Origin: Herpetosiphon aurantiacus DSM 785
GTDB lineage: Bacteria; Chloroflexota; Chloroflexia; Chloroflexales; Herpetosiphonaceae
Assembly (NCBI GenBank): GCA_000018565.1
Contig: CP000875.1
Span: 5,347,199-5,411,198, forward strand
DNA length: 64,000 nucleotides
Direction: 5' to 3'
This document shows positions 51,313 through 61,800 of the stretch, in pieces (the stretch's first letter is position 1; each line of letters opens with the position of its first letter). Position numbers and translations under genes: made by a program. The notes below the pieces were generated by a model that was not told where the DNA came from, made no database searches, and saw nothing but the letters and a program-made list of their open reading frames with translations.

Positions 51313-52923
51313 TTAATCGAGGCGAACTTTGGCACCGAAGTTTTTGGCTTCTTTGCTGACAAAGTACGTGCCACACGCTGCATCAATCAAATCGGGATTA
51401 AAGGTGACTTGTTCCATATTATATTTGGCGATGCTGATCATCTGATCGAGAATATCGCGCGGTTGGCACATACGGAAAGGCCGATCATCGGGCTTGTACC
51501 ATTTTTCCACCAAATAATCTAAGCCCTTGGGGTCGAGGTTAATTTTGCGGCCTTTACAAACCAACGACCAAATTTGTCGCCATTGCGATTCATCGGGGTC
51601 GCGCACCTCAATTTTGAATTTGATCCGGCGCAAGAAGGCTTCGTCAGCCACTTGGCTAGGGTCGAGGTTGGTCGAAAAAATCAGCAATTGATCGAATGGA
51701 ACTTCGATTTTTTGGCCAGTAATCGTGGTCAAATAATCGTAGCGCTTTTCGAGCGGCACAATCCAGCGGTTCAGCAAGTCCATCGGGCGACATTGTTGGC
51801 GACCAAAGTCGTCGATCAAGAAAATCCCGCCGTTGGCTTTCATCTGGAAGGGTGCTTCATAAAAACGGCCTGCTTCGTTGAACGTCAAATCGAGCGCTTC
51901 AAGCGTTAGTTCGCCCCCGACCACCACCACAGGCCGTTTGATTTTAGCCCAGCGCAGATCATAGGCCGAAGTTCCGATATTGGCCTCTTTATCGACCAAC
52001 GTATGCACAATGCTATCGTAAACTTTGATAATTTGGCCATCGGCATCTACCGCATACGGCACGAAAATATCATCACCCATCAGGCGGGTGATGCGTTCGG
52101 CGATACTGGTTTTGCCATTGCCAGGGTAGCCAAACAAGAAGATCGACGCGCCCGAGTTGACCGCTGGCCCAACTTCGTTCAGCACTTGGTCGGTGATAAT
52201 CAAATCGCTAAAGGCTTTGCGAATATTGCGCCGTGTGATCACCATATTTTTGATCGTTTGAGCCTTGACCGATTCGAGAAATTGAGCAAAAGGAACTGGA
52301 GCTGGCCCGCTATAGTTGCTTTTCTTCATGGCATCTTCGGCAGCTTGCGAGCCACGCGGAGTCAAAATATATTCGTAATTGGTATCGCCAAAGCCACGTT
52401 GCCCAGCAATATCGATATATTCCGAGTTGCGCATTTGGGTGATCACCGGATCGACCACGCTATAGAACAAGCGTACTTCTTGGGCTAGCTCCATGCCAGT
52501 GACCCGCGAACGGTTATAAATTACCCGTAGCAATTGGTCCTGAATTTGGGTTCGATTCAGGCCAGTTTCTTCAATCGTGGTTGGTACTTGGGGGTGATAG
52601 CTATTCCCCGATGGGGCTGACCCGTCATCGTTCGGCACATCCCCCCCAAGTACCCGCGCACCGCTCAATTTGCCACTGGCTTGGGCCTCAGCCACCAGCG
52701 CATCAAGCTGTTGTTTGTGCATATTTAAGTGGCGCGTCGCCTCATAATCATTCTTCTCACGCGCTTCCTTCAAGCAATCATACAAGGCACGGGCGACGGC
52801 ATACTTAATCCCATCGACATACATATGATGCAAATATTCGCCCGGTCGCACGTAGCAGTCGGGTGTATGATCATTGCGGGCTTTCATTTCGTCATACGAA
52901 CGCGCATCGAGTAAAAATCGCAT
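51313..52923 (-). CDS. AAA+ ATPase with winged-helix domain
   Basis: 536 residues. An N-terminal helical region (1-90) and a winged-helix-like domain (~120-205: QIQDQLLRVIYNRSRVTGME, YEYILTPRGSQAAEDA) precede an AAA+ module (~225-480). Walker A is FGYPGNGKTS, Walker B GGIFLIDDFGR and sensor 1 LLIFSTNLD; an Arg-finger candidate is FLRRIKFKIEV. MoxR-like or pilus-associated ATPases of Chloroflexota resemble it in my memory, but the function is not established. Weak AGGGATGTGAGG upstream. Stand-alone gene with a palindrome in its 5' region. Confidence 0.8.
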   Translation of the reverse strand: MRFLLDARSYDEMKARNDHTPDCYVRPGEYLHHMYVDGIKYAVARALYDCLKEAREKNDYEATRHLNMHKQQLDALVAEAQASGKLSGARVLGGDVPNDDGSAPSGNSYHPQVPTTIEETGLNRTQIQDQLLRVIYNRSRVTGMELAQEVRLFYSVVDPVITQMRNSEYIDIAGQRGFGDTNYEYILTPRGSQAAEDAMKKSNYSGPAPVPFAQFLESVKAQTIKNMVITRRNIRKAFSDLIITDQVLNEVGPAVNSGASIFLFGYPGNGKTSIAERITRLMGDDIFVPYAVDADGQIIKVYDSIVHTLVDKEANIGTSAYDLRWAKIKRPVVVVGGELTLEALDLTFNEAGRFYEAPFQMKANGGIFLIDDFGRQQCRPMDLLNRWIVPLEKRYDYLTTITGQKIEVPFDQLLIFSTNLDPSQVADEAFLRRIKFKIEVRDPDESQWRQIWSLVCKGRKINLDPKGLDYLVEKWYKPDDRPFRMCQPRDILDQMISIAKYNMEQVTFNPDLIDAACGTYFVSKEAKNFGAKVRLD

Positions 52924-53269
52924 GCCTCACATCCCTTCGTTTGCTGCGCTTGCAGCAAGCGTTGCTAAATTCTCAAAATCATCTAGGTTAATTATAGGGG
53001 GCAAAAATCACCCCATGCAAGCACGACTTTGGGGGGAAATGGTTAAAGTACCTTAATCCCCTCTGCTTGGCCTACTATCGCCGATGACCATAACAGGCCA
53101 ATACTGCTAATTGTGGATGGGGGGTTTATGCCAACCAACGACTCGCCGCAATATGCTATCGTATAGTCATTATTGTACTACTACATCATATCGTAATTAT
53201 TCACGATTCTTTAACCACAAGACCATGAGTTGCTAAAGAACTCGTGTAGGATGAGCAAGGAGCGCCAGT
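52924..53269. other. Divergent intergenic region, AAA+ gene / response regulator
   Basis: 346 bp without a gene. Near the AAA+ start lies a perfect palindrome GCTTGC-A-GCAAGC (52948-52960), part of TTGCTG-N6-CAGCAA (52941-52958). Near the other side is TCGT-AATTATTC-ACGA. No confident promoter boxes were found. Confidence 0.4.
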
Positions 53270-53647
53270 ATGTTTAAATCAACGCCGCAAAGCGCACAAA
53301 TTGTGATTATTGAAGATAGCGCGACCGTGCGCGATATGCTTGCGCATATCATCCGCGACGATGGCTATCAGGTTGCAACCTACACAACTGCCGTGGATGG
53401 GTTAAAATACCTCCAGTCCAGCCAACCGCCGCGTCTGATTTTGCTTGATCGGGTCTTGCCCTATATGTCGTCGGAAGAATTTCTTGAGGCATTGCAAGCC
53501 GAGCCACGGCTCAGCGCGATTCCAGTTGTGATTATTTCAACCTATTTATACGACGAACCAGCGCCGCTCCCATACACGGTTGGCTATCTCGAAAAGCCAA
53601 TCGCGATCGACGATTTGATGCGTGTGGTGCGTCGCTATTGTGATTAG
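53270..53647 (+). CDS. Single-domain response regulator
   Basis: 125 residues, one receiver domain. Acidic pair in VIIEDSATVRD, phosphoacceptor in ILLDRVLPYMS, the Ser/Thr position in VVIISTYLY, conserved Lys in GYLEKPI. The usual D-x-x-M-P after the phosphoacceptor reads DRVLP. AAGGAG precedes the ATG. It is 39 bp upstream of ppc on the same strand, so the two are likely co-transcribed; a regulatory link to anaplerosis is inferred from position only. Confidence 0.9.
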   Translation: MFKSTPQSAQIVIIEDSATVRDMLAHIIRDDGYQVATYTTAVDGLKYLQSSQPPRLILLDRVLPYMSSEEFLEALQAEPRLSAIPVVIISTYLYDEPAPLPYTVGYLEKPIAIDDLMRVVRRYCD

Positions 53648-53686
53648 GCTGCGGCCAGCGTGCCGCTTATGGTTTGGAGTGTGGCG

Positions 53687-56476
53687 ATGTATACACCTGA
53701 AACCGACCGCACGCCGCTTTCAATGCTGATCCATTCCCTCGGGAATGTGCTTGGCGATGTGATTGTGGCCCAAGATGGGGTGTCAGCGTTTGAGCTTGAA
53801 GAAGATGTGCGCCAACGCACCAAGCAACGCCGAAGCGATGGAACATTGCAAGAGACTCAAACCCTGACTGAGTTGATTAGTCAATTGCCAGTTGCCCAAC
53901 TCATGGGGCTGATTAAGGCCTTTACTCATTATTTTGGCTTGGTCAATTTGGCCGAAAGCGTTGAGCGCCTACGAGTGCTGGCCGAACGCGACCGCCAAAA
54001 TGGCGATGCACCACGCTCTGAATCGGTCGAATTGGCATTGCAAGAGTTGCGTGATCGTGGCATTACCGCCCAGCAAGTGCAAGATTTGCTTGATCATGCC
54101 GAGATTCGGCCAGTTTTTACTGCCCACCCGACCGAGGCCAAACGCCGAACGACGCTCAAAAAGCACCATCGCATTGCAGGGGCGGCGCGGCAATTAACCG
54201 CCGATACGACCTTTCAACGCCAGCGCGAACGCTTGCTCGAATCAATTCGTGAGGAAGTGATCTCGCTCTGGCAAAGCGATGAGGTGCGGATTATCAAGCC
54301 AACCGTGATCGACGAAGTGAAGAATAATCTCTATTACTTCGAAGAATCGCTGTTCGATATGATTCCGCAACTCTACCGTGATACCGAGGCCTCGTTGCGC
54401 CAAATTTACCCTGAGCACGAATGGCGTGTGCCAGCCTTCCTGCGCTTTGGCTCATGGGTTGGCGGCGATCGCGATGGCAATCCCTTTGTAATTCCCTCGG
54501 TCACGGTTGAAACGCTTAAACTGTTGATGGGCCGTTCGTTGCGTGAGCATATTCATTCAGTTGAGCGCTTGAGTCATCGTTTAAGCCAATCGTCGCGCCA
54601 AGTACCAATTAGCGAAGAATTAGCCCAATCGCTAATCCATGATGCGCCGTTGTTCCCCGAATTGGCCCAAGTGCTGGAGCGGCGCAATCCGCATGAGCCA
54701 TATCGCCAAAAATGCTCCTACATTCACGCCAAATTGCATGCCACCTTGGCCTATGTTGAGCGCTACGAGCCAGATTGGGCACGCGGCGGCCATCGCCCAG
54801 CTGAAGGCACCTGGTATGCCAATGCCAACCAATATCTCGCCGATTTAGCAACCATGGAATATAGCTTGCGCACCAATGGCGCGGCCTCAGTCGCCGATGG
54901 CTTTTTGCGCGATATCCAATGCTCGGCCAAAGTCTTTGGTTTGCACACCGCCACCCTCGATATTCGCCAACACAGCAGCCGCCACACCAACGCCCTGAGC
55001 GAAATTTTTGAATATGCAGGCATCTGCGACGATTACGCCAGCCTGAGCCAAGCCGAACGCACGGCTGTATTGGAACGCGAGCTAGCCAATAATCGTCCGT
55101 TGATTCCAACTCATCTCTACTACAGCCCCGAAACCGTTGAGATTATCGAAACCTTCCGCACAATTCGCGCAGTGCTTTCCGATTTAAATGCTGAGGCCAT
55201 CGAAACTTACATCATTTCGATGACCGAAGGCCCAAGCGATATTTTGGCGGTGCTGTTGCTGGCTCGCGAGGCGGGCATTTATCAGCCAGGTGAGCATAGT
55301 TGGCTGAATATTGTGCCATTATTTGAAACCGGAGCCGACCTCATCGCCGCGCCGGAGATAATGCACACGCTGCTTTCGAGCGAAGCCTATCGCCAACATT
55401 TGGTGTTGCGCAACGATGTGCAAGAAATTATGTTGGGCTACAGCGATTCCAACAAAGATGGTGGTTTTGCCGATGCGCACTGGGCGCTCTATCTCGCTCA
55501 AGTGGCCTTGGCCGAAACCTGTTTCCGACATCGAGTGGCCATGCGGCTGTTCCATGGCCGTGGTGGGGCGGTTGGCCGTGGTGGCGGGCCTGCCAACCGT
55601 GCGATTTTGGGTCAACCACCAGGCACAGTCGGTGGGCGGATCAAAATCACTGAACAAGGCGAAGTGATTAGCGATCGTTATGCCGAGCCAGAAACGGCCT
55701 ATCGCCATCAAGAGCAAATTATCAACGCAGTATTGCGCTCATCGTTAGGCGTGAGCATCGCGCATATCAGCCAAGAATGGCACGACGCGATGAGTAGTTT
55801 GGCCAAGGTTTCGCGTAAAGTCTATCGCGGCTTGGTCTACGATCATCCGCACTTCTTGGAATACTTCCGCAATGCTACGCCGATTACCGAAATTAGCCGC
55901 TTGAACATTGGCTCACGCCCAGCCAGCCGCAAAGCCAGTGACCGGATCGAAGATTTGCGAGCGATTCCCTGGGTTTTTAGTTGGATGCAAAGTCGGCATA
56001 CCTTGCCAGGTTGGTATGGCTTGGGCAGTGCCTTGGAGCATTTAATCCAAGCTGATGCCAATGGCTTGACCACCTTGCAGGGAATGTACAACGATTGGCC
56101 ATTTTTCCGCACCATGCTGGATAATGCCCAAATGATTTTATCCAAGGCTGATATGGATATTGCGGCGCAATATGCCCTGCTTGTGCCCGACCAAGCCTTA
56201 GCCAACGAAATCTTTGGCCTGATCAAAGCTGAATACACCCGCACCGTTAAATGGATTTGCGAGGTGGCGCAAATTAATGAGCTGCTGGATACTAGCCCAA
56301 TTTTGCAGCACTCAATTAAGCAGCGCAACCCGTATGTTGACCCATTAAGTTTCGTACAAATCGAATTGCTCCGGCGTTTGCGCACCGATCCCGATGGACT
56401 TGAGCATAGCGATCTTGAAGATGCAATTTTGTTAAGTATCAACGGGATTGCCGCAGGCTTGAAAAATACGGGTTAG
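53687..56476 (+). CDS. ppc: Phosphoenolpyruvate carboxylase
   Basis: 929 residues. It carboxylates PEP with bicarbonate to oxaloacetate, feeding the TCA cycle beside mdh. The catalytic His is in VFTAHPTEAKRRTTL, the PEP-site loops are GSWVGGDRDGNP and GYSDSNKDGGF, and the mobile-loop motif is FHGRGGAVGRGGGP. The C-terminus ends in NTG, as in intact enzymes. The ATG at 53687 has GGAG upstream; an in-frame start 27 bp earlier is less likely. Full-length and intact. Confidence 0.97.
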   Translation: MYTPETDRTPLSMLIHSLGNVLGDVIVAQDGVSAFELEEDVRQRTKQRRSDGTLQETQTLTELISQLPVAQLMGLIKAFTHYFGLVNLAESVERLRVLAERDRQNGDAPRSESVELALQELRDRGITAQQVQDLLDHAEIRPVFTAHPTEAKRRTTLKKHHRIAGAARQLTADTTFQRQRERLLESIREEVISLWQSDEVRIIKPTVIDEVKNNLYYFEESLFDMIPQLYRDTEASLRQIYPEHEWRVPAFLRFGSWVGGDRDGNPFVIPSVTVETLKLLMGRSLREHIHSVERLSHRLSQSSRQVPISEELAQSLIHDAPLFPELAQVLERRNPHEPYRQKCSYIHAKLHATLAYVERYEPDWARGGHRPAEGTWYANANQYLADLATMEYSLRTNGAASVADGFLRDIQCSAKVFGLHTATLDIRQHSSRHTNALSEIFEYAGICDDYASLSQAERTAVLERELANNRPLIPTHLYYSPETVEIIETFRTIRAVLSDLNAEAIETYIISMTEGPSDILAVLLLAREAGIYQPGEHSWLNIVPLFETGADLIAAPEIMHTLLSSEAYRQHLVLRNDVQEIMLGYSDSNKDGGFADAHWALYLAQVALAETCFRHRVAMRLFHGRGGAVGRGGGPANRAILGQPPGTVGGRIKITEQGEVISDRYAEPETAYRHQEQIINAVLRSSLGVSIAHISQEWHDAMSSLAKVSRKVYRGLVYDHPHFLEYFRNATPITEISRLNIGSRPASRKASDRIEDLRAIPWVFSWMQSRHTLPGWYGLGSALEHLIQADANGLTTLQGMYNDWPFFRTMLDNAQMILSKADMDIAAQYALLVPDQALANEIFGLIKAEYTRTVKWICEVAQINELLDTSPILQHSIKQRNPYVDPLSFVQIELLRRLRTDPDGLEHSDLEDAILLSINGIAAGLKNTG

Positions 56477-56507
56477 GGTTCAGGGTCTAGGATTCAGGGG
56501 TCAGATC

Positions 56508-56580
56508 TACGAAGGACACGAAGAAAAGGCTATAGGCGATGGGCTATCGGAACAATTCTCCATCGCCTATAGCCTATAGC
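56508..56580. repeat. CACGAAG copy plus TATAGCC inverted repeat
   Basis: CTACGAAGGACACGAAGA (from 56508) is a single arm of the dispersed family. Next to it GGCTATAGGCGATGG and CCATCGCCTATAGCC form an inverted repeat. Both lie in the 386-bp gap after ppc. Confidence 0.7.
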
Positions 56581-56593
56581 CATCAGCTATAAA

Positions 56594-56820
56594 TGCTCAT
56601 GGTTTATTCGGTTTGCAACCAGTTTTCGTTCCCTCACCCCCTAGCCCCCTCTCCCGCCGAGCGAGGCGAGGGGGAAACCCTTGATCATGATCATTGGAAC
56701 TCCCCTCTCCGCCGCAGTGGGAGAGGGGTCGGGGGTGAGGGATCTTAAAACCTACCCTTGAAGGAGAGGGGGCAGGGGGTGAGGGCATGCTGGCCGTTGT
56801 TAATGCGATAAACCATTACA
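56594..56820. repeat. Composite G-rich repeat element
   Basis: Second copy with recognisable ends: ATGGTTTAT near 56599 and ATAAACCAT at 56808-56816 are complementary. Inside are several CCCTCACCCCC/GGGGGTGAGGG and CTCTCCCGCC blocks, and the tail GCTGGCCGTTGTTAATGCGA shared with the 18-kb copy. The copy has an extra internal block compared with the others. Confidence 0.8.
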
Positions 56821-56862
56821 TCTATGTTCTTCTGCCCCTCCGCTCTCATCTCTCACTTGGGC

Positions 56863-58446
56863 TTAGCGTAATTCGCGTTTGAGAATCTTGCCAGTGGCGC
56901 TAATTGGCAATTGATCGCGGAATTCGACGAGGCGTGGGTATTTGTAGGCGGCGAATTGATCGCGACACCATGCCACTACTTCTTCCTCGGTTGCTTCGGC
57001 TCCTGGTTTTTTGACGATAAAAGCCTTGACTTCTTCGCCCAGTTTTTCGTCGGGCACACCCAAGACTGCGACCAACGAAACTGCTGGGTGGGTCATCAGC
57101 ACTTCTTCTAGCTCACGTGGATAGACGTTGTAGCCACCACGCAAAATCATATCTTTTTTGCGATCAACGATTGCTAGATAACCCTCTTCATCGATCACCC
57201 CAACGTCGCCAGTGTGGAGCCAGCCATCTTGCAGCGCGGCGGCGGTGGCATCGGGGCGCTTGTAGTAGCCCTTCATCACATTATGGCCACGAATCAGAAT
57301 CTCGCCCTTTTCGCCAGCTGGCACAGGATTACCAGCATCATCAACACAGCAAACTTCTACGCCCCAAACTGGTTGACCAACCGTTCCTGGCTTTGAGGGC
57401 AGATCGATATGATTGAAGGTGGCAATCGGTGAACATTCCGAAAGCCCATAGCCTTCGAGCACCCGCACGCCAAAGGTTTCTTCAAATTGGCGCATTACTT
57501 CGACCGGCATGGGCGCACCACCAGATGAGGTTAGGCGCAAGTTGGCAGCAATCGGCGTGGGATCGATCTTATTGGCAGCGATGTATTGCAAGAGTGCCCA
57601 GAACATGGTTGGCACGCCTGTCCAAAGGTTGACTTTATCGCGCTCCATGACGGCCAAAACAGCGGCTGGCTCGAAACGGGGCAGCAAGGTCAGGGTTGCA
57701 CCAGCAAAAATATTGGCGTTCATCTGAGCTGTTTGGCCCGTTGAGTGGAATAATGGCAGGGTAATCAGCACCACATTTGAGCCATCGAGGCTGTTATCAA
57801 GAATTGGCCAGGCCAAATCGCGGGCAACCATGGCGTTGAAAAACATATTGGCGTGGGTTAATTCAGCGCCTTTGGGTTGGCCAGTTGTGCCCGAAGTATA
57901 AAAAATTACCGCCGTATCATCGGCTTTGGTGGCGTGGGTGGTAAAACTTGGGGCTTGATTGTACATCAATTGACCCAAGGTTTTAACGCCTTCGATTGGC
58001 GATGGAGCCGCCGGATTGGTCGTCAGCATAATCATATGCTCACAGTTTGGCGCTTCATCAAAGCCAGCTTTGCCCATTTGACCCAGCGGCAACTCGGCAG
58101 TGCCTTCAAAACAGAAGAAGGCCTTGGCATCACAATCGCTCAAGTGGTAGGCGATTTCGCGCGGCTTCAACATAATATTCAAACAGATGATCACTGCGCC
58201 AACTTTGAGCGCCGCATAATACACCATGGGGAAATAGGGCAAGTTGGGGCAGGAAAGTGCTACATGATCACCTGGCTTGATGCCCAACGCAACCATACCA
58301 TTGGCAATTTGGTTGGTCATGGCATTGAGTTGAGCATAGCTGAAGCGCATATCGTTGAAAATGAGGGCAGTGCGGTTGGGGCGTTTCCGGGCATGATCTT
58401 CGAGCATTGTGGCCAAATTAAGCGTCGTAGCCGTCTGGGGAATCAT
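56863..58446 (-). CDS. Acyl-CoA synthetase (long-chain fatty acid-CoA ligase type)
   Basis: 527 residues of the ANL adenylate-forming family. It activates a carboxylic acid to acyl-AMP and then acyl-CoA. The P-loop-like motif is FYTSGTTGQPKGAEL, followed by YGLSECSPIATFN, the DGWLHTGDVG hinge region, DRKKDMILRGGYNVYPRE and the catalytic Lys in ATGKILKREL. The ATG at 58446 has AGGAGG 9 bp upstream; the TTG before it is not used. It lies 58 bp after a response regulator on the same strand, the last gene of a possible four-gene operon. Chain-length preference unknown. Confidence 0.92.
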   Translation of the reverse strand: MIPQTATTLNLATMLEDHARKRPNRTALIFNDMRFSYAQLNAMTNQIANGMVALGIKPGDHVALSCPNLPYFPMVYYAALKVGAVIICLNIMLKPREIAYHLSDCDAKAFFCFEGTAELPLGQMGKAGFDEAPNCEHMIMLTTNPAAPSPIEGVKTLGQLMYNQAPSFTTHATKADDTAVIFYTSGTTGQPKGAELTHANMFFNAMVARDLAWPILDNSLDGSNVVLITLPLFHSTGQTAQMNANIFAGATLTLLPRFEPAAVLAVMERDKVNLWTGVPTMFWALLQYIAANKIDPTPIAANLRLTSSGGAPMPVEVMRQFEETFGVRVLEGYGLSECSPIATFNHIDLPSKPGTVGQPVWGVEVCCVDDAGNPVPAGEKGEILIRGHNVMKGYYKRPDATAAALQDGWLHTGDVGVIDEEGYLAIVDRKKDMILRGGYNVYPRELEEVLMTHPAVSLVAVLGVPDEKLGEEVKAFIVKKPGAEATEEEVVAWCRDQFAAYKYPRLVEFRDQLPISATGKILKRELR

Positions 58447-58504
58447 CAATGAAACCTCCTAAAAAGCCCAATATAGAAAAAGCTACCACCGCACTGCTCA
58501 AACC

Positions 58505-58885
58505 TTAGCTTGCCAGCGCCGCAGCAATTGTTGATTCAATTTCTCGAATATCAAAGGGTTTGGTAAGATACCGCCAGCAGCCCGCTTGCAAAGCCCGATC
58601 ACGATCGTGACTATGGGCACGGGCACTCACGCCAGCCACCCGCATTTGTTGGCGTTGTGGGTGCTGGGCTAGCTCTTGCAAAAATTCAAAGCCATCCATC
58701 TCTGGCATCATCATGTCAAGCAAAATCAGGCTCGGCAGCTTGCTCTGACCCATGATCCAATTGAGTGCTTCACGCCCATTGGTGGTTTCGACAATCACAC
58801 AATCGGCGTAATCCTCAAGAATTTCGCGCAAAATATCACGGTTGTATGGATCGTCTTCGACCAGCAAGAAAACTGGTGTGTTCAT
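58505..58885 (-). CDS. Single-domain response regulator
   Basis: 126 residues, one receiver domain: VEDDPYNRDILREIL, phosphoacceptor in ILLDMMMPEMDGFE, Ser/Thr in VAGVSARAHS, Lys in YLTKPFDI. Its ATG overlaps the stop of the hybrid kinase (ATGA), so it is translationally coupled and is presumably a phosphotransfer partner of that kinase. Confidence 0.93.
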   Translation of the reverse strand: MNTPVFLLVEDDPYNRDILREILEDYADCVIVETTNGREALNWIMGQSKLPSLILLDMMMPEMDGFEFLQELAQHPQRQQMRVAGVSARAHSHDRDRALQAGCWRYLTKPFDIREIESTIAAALAS

Positions 58886-61800
58886 GGGGTATCCGATTCC
58901 TTCAACGGGGCAAACCGTTGGACTTCAGCAACCAGCTTACGCATACTGAGGGTATGTTTGGTCTGAATGGCTTGCGCAGCTTGGCGCAATTGGCGAATTT
59001 CTTCATTGGTTAAGTCACGGGCAGTCACAATGATCACGGGAATATTACGAGTTTCAGGATTTGCCCGCAGTTTTTCGAGTAGCTGAAAGCCGTCAACCTC
59101 TGGCATCATCAAATCAAGCAAAATTAGTTGGGGATAATTGCCCTGTTGAATCAGATCGAGCGCCGCCGCCCCATCGTATGAGGCTTGGGTAACGTAGCCA
59201 TGCTCTTGCAAAGTAGCACACAGCAGTTCGGCCATATCATAATCATCATCAACCACCAAGATAAACCCTGTTTGGCCTTGAGCCCCAATCAGTTGACGAA
59301 TAATCCGAATCAGAATTTGGCTATCAATTGGCTTGACTACATATGTGGAGACACCAACCCCTGGTAGCTCATTGTATACCGAAGCATCGCTTGCGATCAA
59401 GACGGGAACTTGCGCTAAATGGTCAATTTCGCGCAAGGCTGCCAAGGTTTCCCAGCTTTCGCTATTGGGCATGAGCAAATCGAGGGTGATTGCCGCTGGT
59501 GAATGATCTTTGGCCCAAGTCAAGGCACTATGATGATCAGTCGCCACAATCACTTCAAAACCAGCCGCTTGCAATTGTTCTTCCAAATATTGGGCCGTTT
59601 GGTGATCGTTTTCAATCACCAAAATCGAACGCCGTAAGCCTTGAGTGAGGCTCACAAATTGGGCACCGCGGCTGACTGGCAACATAATTGTGAAGCTGCT
59701 GCCTTGATTTTCGCCTGCGCTAGTCGCCCATGTCCGTCCACCATGTAATTCAACTAATTGCTGAACGATCGATAAACCTAAGCCTGTGCCCCCAAAACGG
59801 CGCGTCGAGCCACCCTCAACTTGATAAAAACGATCCCACAATTTTACGAGCGCTTCGGCTGGCACGCCCACCCCACTATCGCTGACCTGAATCAAGACAT
59901 ATTGGCCTGCCAACATCGGCGGCACTTCGGTCGCCAACACTTGATCCAGCCAGTCAATTTGGCCATGCTCATCAATGTTCAAGGCGGTTGAGGCTAAGGT
60001 GATTGTACCTTGCTCTGGCGTAAATTTAATGGCGTTACTCAACAAATTGGTCACTGCTTGGCCAATCCGCTCAGGATCGATCATGAGCAAGGGGATGTGC
60101 TGGCCCAGTTGCAAGGTGAGGGTTTGCTGTTTCTCGCGAAGCATCGGCTGCAAAATCGCCACTTGCTCTTGCAACAAGCTATTAATGATGGTGGTTTGGC
60201 GTTGCAACTCGATGCGGCCAGCATCAAGCTTGGCAATATCTAGCAGATCGTTGACGAGGCTCAGCAAACGCTGGCCGCCAGTGCGAATCCCCTCAATCTT
60301 GGTGGTATGCCAAGGCGTAAGCACTTCGGTGCGGCGTTTGAGCAGCAATTCGCTATAGCCCAAAATGGCAGTGAGCGGCGTGCGCAACTCGTGGCTCATA
60401 TTGGCAACAAGTTCTTCTTTGAGCCGATCAAGCTCCTTGCGAGCGCTCAAATCTCGCGCCACCAGCACAATGCCTTCAATTGAACCATCGGCAGATCGCA
60501 GCGGCGAAACGCTGACTTCGTGAATAATCGGCACACCATCGGAGCGTGATAACGAAACTTCAACATCACGCACGGTTGTGCCAGCCAACGCCTGCTGAAT
60601 CGGATGCTCATCGAAGCCCAATACATTGCCCTTAGCCGTGCGCCAAACCAAATTATTGGAGAGAAAATCAAAGTGGCGACCAGCAAAAAACTGCGTGCCA
60701 GCCTCGTTGATTCGCGTTTGATGACCACGGCTATCGTAGGAAACTACAATATCGTCGAGGCTATCGAAGCTCGTTTGCAGCTCGTTGGCCTGTTGTTTGA
60801 GCAAATAAAATAATTGAATATTTTCAAGCCAAGCGGCCAAACGATCAGCGACTTGGCGCACAAACAAGGTTTGATCATGGTCAAACAGCCGTTCAGGCGA
60901 ATCTGAGGCTGCCGAAATCAGGCCAACTGCTTCATCCTGAATTTTAATCGGCACAGCGATATACGAATAGAGCGTGAATGGCTCCAAGTGTTCGCGAACC
61001 TCGTTGGTCAAATAGTTGGGGTGACGTTGCTCAACGGGCACATTGAAGAGTTCAACCAAGGGAGCATGCTGGGTAAAGACTGGCGAATACAGACCATTAT
61101 CGATGCGAAATTGGACTGTTTGCACCATTTGGTCGATGTAGGCTTGGCGACTGGGCAACGAATGATATGAAGCCACCACATCGAGAAATTCCTCGCGGGG
61201 CGGGGGCAAACGCAGCGCAATGCTACACCAGGTATTCAGCACATTACCAACAGTTTGCGCCACAAAGCTATAGGCCTCAGCGGGGGTAGGATTATTGACC
61301 AAATAATCGCTGATTTCGCGCAACACCCGCGACTCGTTGATCCGCACGCCCAAAATACTGTTGATAATTGAAAGTTGATTGGTATTGAAATTTAATTCAT
61401 GGTTGCTTTGCAGCAGTTGACTGCCTTTATCTTCAATTTCGTGAATTAAGTGCTGTTGGGTGCGCCAGAAGCGCACTGTCACAATCATCGAAACCACAAT
61501 TAATGCTGAGAGCAAACCAATCGAGGCCAGTTTAATCCAATTGTAAGTATCAATTTGGTTGCGATAATCTTCCGAGCGCTGGCGCAATTCAGTGCGCAAG
61601 CTGGTTGTCGTGTTAACTACCGCCTCGATTTGTGGGCGACCTTGCTCAAGCGTCAATTCGGCCAACAGCATTTCTTGGTTGGCCACTGCATCCAGCACTG
61701 GCTGATAGGTATTGAGCAGCCATTGATCGACTTGCTCAGCGACTTGGGGCAAGCTCGGGTCGGGCGGGTTGACTAAGAGAAATTGCAAACCCTCGGTAAC

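Noticed and set aside
54609-55109. Minus-strand frames within ppc
   Set aside because: Antisense shadows of a strongly conserved gene.
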